Shown: positions 58,575 through 64,000 of the stretch, piece after piece
How positions within the stretch are numbered: position 1 is the stretch's first letter
How the letters are laid out: the number at the start of each line of letters is the position of its first letter
DNA from: Flavonifractor sp. An10
GTDB lineage: Bacteria > Bacillota > Clostridia > Oscillospirales > Oscillospiraceae
NCBI RefSeq assembly: GCF_002161215.1
Contig: NZ_NFMB01000005.1
Location: forward strand, 1 to 64,000
Reading direction: 5' to 3'
DNA length: 64,000 nucleotides
Program-made: the position numbers and the translations under genes
The notes under the pieces: model-generated
What the model saw: the letters and a program-made list of their open reading frames with translations, nothing else
Told to the model about the DNA's origin: nothing
The model's database searches: none

Positions 58575-59606
58575 TTACCGCTTGCCCTTGTCGTAGGGGA
58601 TGCCCTCCGCCTTGGGGGCCCGGGACTTCTTGGAGGTGAAGGCCAGAACCACCAGGGTGACCAGATAGGGCAGCATCCGGTAGATATGGGGGCTGATGCC
58701 CAGCTGGGCCAGGAGGAATACCCCGTCGCCGTTGATATCGATGCTGGTGTAGGAGGCGGCGATGCACTTGAACAGGCCGAAGAGCAGGGCCGCGCCGGCG
58801 ATGTTCAGGGGCTTCCAGTTGCCGAAGATCATAACGGCCAGGGCCAGGAAGCCGAAGCCGGCCACCTCGCCGGTGGAGGCGCAGTTGGCGGTAGTGAGGG
58901 CGTAGACGAAGCCGCCCATGCCCGCCAGGGCGCCGGAAATGGTGGTGCCGGCGTAGCGCATCTTATAGACGTTGATGCCCAGGGAATCGGCGGCCTGGGG
59001 ATTCTCGCCGCAGGAGCGCAGCCGCAGGCCGAAGCGGGTCTTGTAGAGCAGGATGGACAGCACCACGAAGAGGATAATGCAGATGTAGGTGGCCAGGTAG
59101 GTCTTGTCGATGAAGGTGGAGCCGAAGAAACCCATGTCATCATTGCGGCCGTAGCCGAACATGCTCTTTTTGATCATGAACCAGCTGGCCGCGTCGCCGG
59201 TGTACATCTGAAGGGTGTTCTGGTTGGCGACAATGCGGATGAAGAACAGCACCAGGGCGGGGGCCATCAGGTTGAGGGCGGTGCCGCCGATGGTCTGGTC
59301 GGCCTTCAGGTTCACCGACGCGAAGGAGAGCAGCAGGGAGAACAGGGCGCCCAGAATGGCCGCCACCAGCATGGCCAGCAGCATGAAGCCCTGCAGGGCC
59401 AGATAGTTGTCGTTCGCCTTGGCGGCGTCAAAGACGCCGGCCTGCTGGGTCAGGTTGACAAAGAGCACGCCCGCGAAGGCGCCGAAGATCATAATACCTT
59501 CCAGGGCCAGGTTGATGATGCCGCTGCGCTCGGCAAACACGCCGGCCAGGGCCACGATCATCAGGGGGACGGCATAGATCAGGGTCTGCTGAATGAGGAA
59601 CGTCAT
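58575..59606 (-). CDS. BMP-family (nucleoside-type) ABC transporter permease 2
   Basis: A 343-residue permease of the BPD_transp_2 type with eight to ten membrane segments (start FLIQQTLIYAVPLMIVALAGVFAERSG). The conserved loop CGENPQAADSLGINVYKMRYAG lies near 205-225. It overlaps permease 1 by 4 bases and is the last gene of the operon. Similar NupQ/YufQ proteins take up nucleosides. Confidence 0.9.
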   Translation of the reverse strand: MTFLIQQTLIYAVPLMIVALAGVFAERSGIINLALEGIMIFGAFAGVLFVNLTQQAGVFDAAKANDNYLALQGFMLLAMLVAAILGALFSLLLSFASVNLKADQTIGGTALNLMAPALVLFFIRIVANQNTLQMYTGDAASWFMIKKSMFGYGRNDDMGFFGSTFIDKTYLATYICIILFVVLSILLYKTRFGLRLRSCGENPQAADSLGINVYKMRYAGTTISGALAGMGGFVYALTTANCASTGEVAGFGFLALAVMIFGNWKPLNIAGAALLFGLFKCIAASYTSIDINGDGVFLLAQLGISPHIYRMLPYLVTLVVLAFTSKKSRAPKAEGIPYDKGKR

Positions 59607-60865
59607 GCCTGCTCCCCTCCTTTCTCCGGGGTTCCATCTCCGCCGTCCGGCGGGGCCGTGCTCACCGGGGCGGGTTCCGCCGCCTTCCTGTGCTTCCGGT
59701 GGCTGCCGCTGATGGCCAGCTTGATGACCAGGGAGAAGGCGCTCAGATAGACGATGATGGAGATGATCACATCGGTGATATACTCGTTGTAGGCCGTCAG
59801 ATTGGTGAGCTGGAGGCCCACGATGTCCAGCATGGACATGAAGCAGCCGGTAAAGATCACCCCGATGGGGTTGCACACCGCCAGCAGGGCCACGGGGATG
59901 CCGTTGAAGCCGGTGGCGGGCAGGCTCTGATAGGTAGACCAGAAGAACTCCGTGTTGCCCGCCAGGTAGTACAGGGAGGCCGCCGCGCCGGACAGGGCGC
60001 CGGCAATGGCCATGGACAGCACGATGTTCCGCTTGTCGGAAATGCCGGCGTACCGGGCGGCGTGGCGGTTGGCGCCGCAGGCCTTGAGCTCATAGCCCAG
60101 GGTGGTCTTGTTCATGAGGATATACATGAGGATGGCGATGACGATGGCGATGAGGATGCCGCCGTTGACCTGGGAGTTGGGGAAGATCAGATCCAGGCCC
60201 ATCTTGGAGGTCTCCACGCCGTTGAAGCTGGTCTTGTAGATATAGGCGGTCTTGGTGTTCTCCACGGTGTTCTGGAGGTTCTCAAACAGGCTGCCCCTGT
60301 CGAACATCCAGGTCACCAGGTTGGCGGCGATCCAGTTGGTCATGATACAGGCCAGCACCTCGTTGATGTTGAGGAAGGCCTTCACCAGGCCGGGGATGCA
60401 TCCCCACACCGCGCCGGCCAGGCTGCCGCCCGCAAAGGCGATCACCCACACCAGGGGGGCGGGCACCGTCTCGGTGGGGATGGACAGGGCCAGGATCAGG
60501 GTGGCGGCGGTGCCCATCAGGTACTGCCCCGGCGCGCCGATGTTGAACAGGCCGGTCTTATAGGCCACGGCCACCGACAGTCCGGTGAGGATCAGCGGGG
60601 TGGCCCGGAAGAGCATGTTGCCGATGTTGGTGGGATTGAAGCCGAAGGTGAGCTGGCCCGCGGCGTCGCGGCCGGTGCTGAACAGGCCGCCGAACACCAG
60701 GCGGACGCCCTCCCACATGGTGCCCAGGCCCATGGACGGGTTGAGCAGGCCCACCAGCACCACAATCAGCGCGCCCACGGCCATGCCGATGACAATGGAG
60801 ATCAGCGAGGCCAGAACCGACTTGGTGCCGTCCTTGCCCCAGAGAATGGATAGCTTCTCCTTCAT
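59603..60865 (-). CDS. BMP-family (nucleoside-type) ABC transporter permease 1
   Basis: A 420-residue BPD_transp_2 permease, longer than its partner, with a loop of about 60 residues (MFDRGSLFENLQNTVENTKT) between central helices. The conserved ACGANRHAARYAGISDKRNIVLSMAIAG segment lies near 255-282. It ends in a charged Pro-rich tail. Coupled by 4-base overlaps to both neighbours. Related to NupP/YufP. Confidence 0.9.
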   Translation of the reverse strand: MKEKLSILWGKDGTKSVLASLISIVIGMAVGALIVVLVGLLNPSMGLGTMWEGVRLVFGGLFSTGRDAAGQLTFGFNPTNIGNMLFRATPLILTGLSVAVAYKTGLFNIGAPGQYLMGTAATLILALSIPTETVPAPLVWVIAFAGGSLAGAVWGCIPGLVKAFLNINEVLACIMTNWIAANLVTWMFDRGSLFENLQNTVENTKTAYIYKTSFNGVETSKMGLDLIFPNSQVNGGILIAIVIAILMYILMNKTTLGYELKACGANRHAARYAGISDKRNIVLSMAIAGALSGAAASLYYLAGNTEFFWSTYQSLPATGFNGIPVALLAVCNPIGVIFTGCFMSMLDIVGLQLTNLTAYNEYITDVIISIIVYLSAFSLVIKLAISGSHRKHRKAAEPAPVSTAPPDGGDGTPEKGGEQA

Positions 60866-62412
60866 GCGCCCTCGCCCTCCTTTGTCATGCGCTTTGCGCC
60901 GGCCATGTAGAGGCCCAGCTCCTGTACGGTGGTGGCCTTGGGATCCAGCTCGCCCACGATCTCCCCCTCGTACATGACGAGGATGCGGTCGGACAGGCTC
61001 ATGACCTCATCCAGCTCCAGGGAGACCAGCAGCACCGCCCTGCCCTTGTCCCGCTCGGCCACCAGCTGGCTGTGGATGTACTCGATGGCGCCCACGTCCA
61101 GGCCGCGGGTGGGCTGCACCGCCACGATCAGCGGCTTCTCCCGGTCTACCTCCCGGGCGATGATGGCCTTCTGCTGGTTGCCGCCGGACATGGAGCGGGC
61201 GACGGTCACCGGCCCCTGGCCGGAGCGCACGTCGTACTGCTCAATGAGCCGGTCGGCGTACTCCCGCACGGCGGCGGGCTTGATGAAACCCATGTGCTGG
61301 AACCGGGGCTCCCGGAACCGCTGGAGCACCAGGTTCTGCTCCAGGGTGAAGTCCAGCACCAGGCCGTGCTTGTGCCGATCCTCGGGGATGTGGCTCATAT
61401 TCTCCCCCCGCTGGCGGATGGTGGCGTGGGAGATGTCATGGCCGCAGAGGGTCACGGTGCCGCCGGAGCACTTCTCCAGGCCGGTGAGGCCGTAGACCAG
61501 CTCGGTCTGGCCGTTGCCGTCGATGCCGGCGATGCACAGGATCTCCCCGGCGCGGGCCTCGAAGCTCACGTCGTGGACGGCGTCCTTCTTGTGGGTGTGG
61601 GAGGGCACGCTCAGATGCTCCACCTTCAGCACCGTCTCGCCGGGACGGGCCTCGTCCTTCACTACCTCCAGCTGCACCGGACGGCCCACCATCATGTTGG
61701 ACAGGGACTGCTTGTCCGTGTCGCAGGTGTTTACCGTACCCACGTACTTGCCCTTGCGCAGCACGGTGACCCGGTCGGCCACCTCCATGATCTCGTTGAG
61801 CTTGTGGGAGATGAACAGGATGCTCTTCCCCTCTTTGGCAAACTCCTTCATGGTGGCCATCAGCTCTTCAATCTCCTGGGGGGTGAGAACTGCGGTGGGC
61901 TCGTCAAAGATCAGGATCTCGTTGTCCCGGTAGAGCATCTTGAGAATCTCCACCCGCTGCTGCATGCCCACGGTGATGTCCTCCACCTTGGCGTCCAGAT
62001 CCACCTTGAGGCCGTACTTCTCCGACAGCTCCTCCACCTTTTTCCGGGCCTCCTTCTTCTGCAGGAAGCCGAATTTGGTGGTCTCGGCGCCCAGGATGAT
62101 GTTGTCCAGCACGGTGAACACGTCAATCAGCTGGAAGTGCTGGTGCACCATGCCGATGCCCAGGGCCGTGGCGTCGTTGGGGTCGTTGATCTTCACAACC
62201 TGGCCGTTTTTCCGGATCTCGCCCGCCTCCGGCTGGTACAGGCCGAACAGTACGCTCATCAGGGTGGACTTGCCCGCGCCGTTCTCCCCCAGAAGGGCGT
62301 GGATCTCCCCCCGCCGGAGCTGAAGTGTGATGTCATCGTTGGCGATGATGCCGGGGAACTCTTTGGTAATGTGGAGCATCTCAATGATGTTTTCCGCTTC
62401 CATAGTCCTCAT
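60862..62412 (-). CDS. BMP-family (nucleoside-type) ABC transporter ATPase
   Basis: A 516-residue protein with two ABC domains, like sugar and NupO-type importers. First: Walker A GENGAGKST (about 41-49), signature-like TVGMQQRVEILKML, Walker B ILIFDEPTAVLTP. Second half: degenerate Walker A GIDGNGQTELV, signature MSGGNQQKAIIAREV and QPTRGLDVGAIEYIH, as usual for the class. Start ATG 62412 has GGAGG; ATG 62403 is an alternative. Confidence 0.92.
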   Translation of the reverse strand: MRTMEAENIIEMLHITKEFPGIIANDDITLQLRRGEIHALLGENGAGKSTLMSVLFGLYQPEAGEIRKNGQVVKINDPNDATALGIGMVHQHFQLIDVFTVLDNIILGAETTKFGFLQKKEARKKVEELSEKYGLKVDLDAKVEDITVGMQQRVEILKMLYRDNEILIFDEPTAVLTPQEIEELMATMKEFAKEGKSILFISHKLNEIMEVADRVTVLRKGKYVGTVNTCDTDKQSLSNMMVGRPVQLEVVKDEARPGETVLKVEHLSVPSHTHKKDAVHDVSFEARAGEILCIAGIDGNGQTELVYGLTGLEKCSGGTVTLCGHDISHATIRQRGENMSHIPEDRHKHGLVLDFTLEQNLVLQRFREPRFQHMGFIKPAAVREYADRLIEQYDVRSGQGPVTVARSMSGGNQQKAIIAREVDREKPLIVAVQPTRGLDVGAIEYIHSQLVAERDKGRAVLLVSLELDEVMSLSDRILVMYEGEIVGELDPKATTVQELGLYMAGAKRMTKEGEGA

Positions 62413-62449
62413 CCCGCCTCCTCCGTAAAGATGTTACTATTATATAATA

Positions 62450-62700
62450 GCCATGGGTAAATTACAAGAAATTTGTCCCTGTCCGCCCGCACATAAAACT
62501 TCATGCGCATTGGGCGCACCACGAAAATACGCAAAGATTCGGGCGCATGAAGTTTTTGCGCATGTGGGCCGTCCCGGCCCGCGCGCTGTGATCTCATGGC
62601 CGTGCCGCTGCAAGCGGCACATGGCCAATTTTGCTATGCTTTTGCATAGCAAAACAGGGGGAGCGCTTCGGCGCTCCCCCTGTGCAAGGGACATGCGGAT
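62450..62700. repeat. Hairpin-rich spacer between binding protein and ATPase
   Basis: Gene-free. It holds a long inverted repeat (AACTTCATGCGC at 62497 with GCGCATGAAGTT ending 62553), a TTTTGCTATGC/GCATAGCAAAA stem (62630-62654), and the terminator listed next. It probably keeps the binding protein more abundant than the membrane parts. Confidence 0.55.
62651..62682 (-). terminator. Intra-operon terminator after the BMP lipoprotein
   Basis: CAGGGGGAGCGC pairs with GCGCTCCCCCTG around a TTCG-type loop, then TTTT on the minus strand. Confidence 0.85.
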
Positions 62701-62704
62701 GGTT

Positions 62705-63928
62705 TTAGATGACGGTGAGGGTCAGGTTGCTCCAGTCGGTGGTATCGAGCTTGGTGTAGTCGTCGTCCACCACCAGGGTGCCGTCCACCATCTGCTGGTA
62801 CAGGGCCTCGTACTTCTCCACAGTGAAGGTCTCGAAGCGCCAGGCGTCGTCGCTGGTGGGCAGGGCAACGGCGTTGTCATTCACGCCCAGGGAGGTGGCG
62901 GTGCCGCCGATCTCGTCCCAGGTGCCGTCATAGACATGGCCCACAGCCCACTGCACCGCGTCGGACAGGCCCTTCATGGCGGAGGTGATGACGGTATCGG
63001 ACTCGCCGGACTGGTCCACGTCCACGCCGATGACATAGCCGTCATTGGCGGAGGCGGCGGCGGAGATGGACTGGAACATGGAGCCGCCGCAGGCGAAGAC
63101 GATCTGGGTGCCGTTGGCGTACCAGCCGCTGATCATGGTCTGCAGCTCACTGGAGGGCTGGAAGGTGGAGCCGTACTGCCAGGAGTAGTTCATGTCAACG
63201 GTGACGTTCTCCTCGGCAGCCGCGGCGTTGGCGCCCTGGACATAGCCATAGCCGAAGCGGCAGCAGGCGGGGTTGGTGCCGCCGCCACCGCCGGAGAAGC
63301 CCAGCTTGGTGAAGCCGTCCTTCACGGCGGCGTAGCCGGCCAGGTAACCGGCCTGCTCCTCCTTGAAGGCGATGCCGGCCACGTTGGTCAGAACGTTGCC
63401 GCTTTCGTCGCTCAGGGGATAGCCGTCCACGAAGACGAACTTGGTGTCGGGGTTGGCAATGGCGGCGCGGGTCAGGGCAGCCTCCTGCAGATAACCGGCG
63501 CACACCACCACGTCGGCGCCGCCGTTCACGGCGGCCTGCATGGCGTCAAAGCGGTCGTCGTCGGTGGCCTCGTTGCCGTTGGCGGGCTGATAGTACTTGT
63601 AGCTCAGGTCGTTGGCGGCGGCGTACAGCTTCACGCCGTCATAGGTGCCCTGGTTGAAGGACTTGTCCTTCAGCTGGCCCACGTCGGTGACGAAAGCCAC
63701 CTGATAGGTGTTGTCCGCGGAGGTCATGTTGTCGTCGATGGAATCGGGGTCGGTGGCAGCCTCACCGGCGGGCTCCTCCGTATCGGCGGGAGTGGTCTCA
63801 CCCGCGGGCGCGGTGCTCTCAGGCGCGGGGGAATCGCTGGTGCCCTGAGTGCCGCCGCCGCAGGCGGCCAGACCGGCCACCATGCCCAGGCACAGCAGCA
63901 GGGCAAGGAGCTTCTTTGTCTGCTTCAA
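62705..63928 (-). CDS. BMP-family substrate-binding lipoprotein (nucleoside type)
   Basis: A 407-residue lipoprotein starting at TTG 63928 (AAAGGAAGG upstream). Lipobox GLAAC (Cys23), an acidic Thr/Pro/Glu linker to about residue 70, then a BMP/PnrA-type binding domain (YQVAFVTDVGQLKDKSFNQGTYDG, FDAMQAAVNGGADVVVCAGYLQ, FVFVDGYPLSDESGNVLTNVAG). The family binds purine nucleosides (PnrA, BmpA) in bacteria; nucleosides are the best guess here. It heads the operon of ATPase and two permeases. Its promoter is beyond or at the right edge. Confidence 0.92.
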   Translation of the reverse strand: MKQTKKLLALLLCLGMVAGLAACGGGTQGTSDSPAPESTAPAGETTPADTEEPAGEAATDPDSIDDNMTSADNTYQVAFVTDVGQLKDKSFNQGTYDGVKLYAAANDLSYKYYQPANGNEATDDDRFDAMQAAVNGGADVVVCAGYLQEAALTRAAIANPDTKFVFVDGYPLSDESGNVLTNVAGIAFKEEQAGYLAGYAAVKDGFTKLGFSGGGGGTNPACCRFGYGYVQGANAAAAEENVTVDMNYSWQYGSTFQPSSELQTMISGWYANGTQIVFACGGSMFQSISAAASANDGYVIGVDVDQSGESDTVITSAMKGLSDAVQWAVGHVYDGTWDEIGGTATSLGVNDNAVALPTSDDAWRFETFTVEKYEALYQQMVDGTLVVDDDYTKLDTTDWSNLTLTVI

Positions 63929-64000
63929 TGTAATCTACCTTCCTTTCGCAAAAATAGCACAGTTTGGTTCAGACATGTGATCCGCTCCGCCCTGCGCTTA

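Noticed and set aside
1-64000. CRISPR array or rRNA operon
   Set aside because: No regularly spaced repeats and no rRNA sequence were seen anywhere in the window; the only multi-copy motifs are the att-like and hairpin repeats listed.

Overview
The window looks like chromosomal DNA of a high-GC Clostridia member, most plausibly family Oscillospiraceae (Flavonifractor, Lawsonibacter, Intestinimonas or Pseudoflavonifractor type). This is inferred from the strong G/C third-position bias of the core genes, the transporter-rich gene content, Firmicutes-style riboswitches and ribosome binding sites, and Clostridia-type mobile elements. No 16S rRNA or marker gene is present to confirm it.

Layout. 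0-2 kb: start of a type I restriction methyltransferase (hsdM, cut by the window edge) with a small HTH gene, an esterase and a small Cys-motif protein. 2-4.1 kb: a graveyard of mobile DNA, with a tRNA-Pro-like 3' half, IS200, IS5 and IS256 transposase pieces and the first part of a chromate transporter. 4.2-9.8 kb: DNA repair (UvrA-like ATPase, Y-family polymerase, divergent SRAP protein) and lipoate ligase. 9.8-17.1 kb: a TPP-riboswitch-controlled thiamine salvage operon (thiD, a thiamine-binding-type protein, thiW, thiM, thiE, HAD phosphatase, tenA and a ThiXYZ-like ABC transporter). It has salvage kinases and uptake systems but no de novo thiC/thiG here. 17.1-18.2 kb: a decayed IS256 copy carrying a 161-bp TA-flanked MITE. 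18.3 kb: tRNA-Leu(GAG). 18.9-21.9 kb: an amino-acid ABC transporter behind a lysine riboswitch and terminator, so its substrate is very probably lysine. 22-31.8 kb: a tRNA-Ala-like scar, two exported alpha/beta hydrolases with a 44-residue membrane peptide and a divergent TetR, a second TetR, a PepSY lipoprotein, a large S-layer-anchored beta-propeller protein and a PIN-PhoH ATPase.

31.9-37.7 kb: an ECF-type transporter (S, fused A1-A2, T) in one operon with a PHP phosphoesterase, an inositol-monophosphatase-family enzyme and an RpiR/SIS regulator. The layout suggests uptake and dephosphorylation of a phosphorylated polyol or sugar. 37.9-41.2 kb: a three-gene envelope module: lipoprotein with substrate-binding plus VWA domains, XpaC-family protein, second membrane-anchored substrate-binding protein. 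It has no permease, and I regard it as the most likely undescribed system. 41.5-48.5 kb: a minus-strand operon of LacI regulator, PhnD/PhnC/PhnE/PhnE transporter, 5'-nucleotidase and a second inositol-monophosphatase-family enzyme.

48.6-58.1 kb: an integrative mobilizable element with a DUF1653-like/HTH protein, AlpA-type HTH, winged-helix protein, probable oriT, RHH-type mobilization protein, MobP-like relaxase carrying Sel1 repeats, and two tandem tyrosine integrases, the first broken by one stop codon. Related att-like direct repeats lie at 48.57, 56.55 and 58.02 kb, with further relatives at 41.4 and 22.5 kb. A TIGR04076 protein and a Crp/Fnr regulator sit between the last two. 58.2 kb: intact tRNA-Ala(CGC). 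58.6-63.9 kb: a BMP-family nucleoside-type ABC transporter operon (lipoprotein, ATPase, two permeases).
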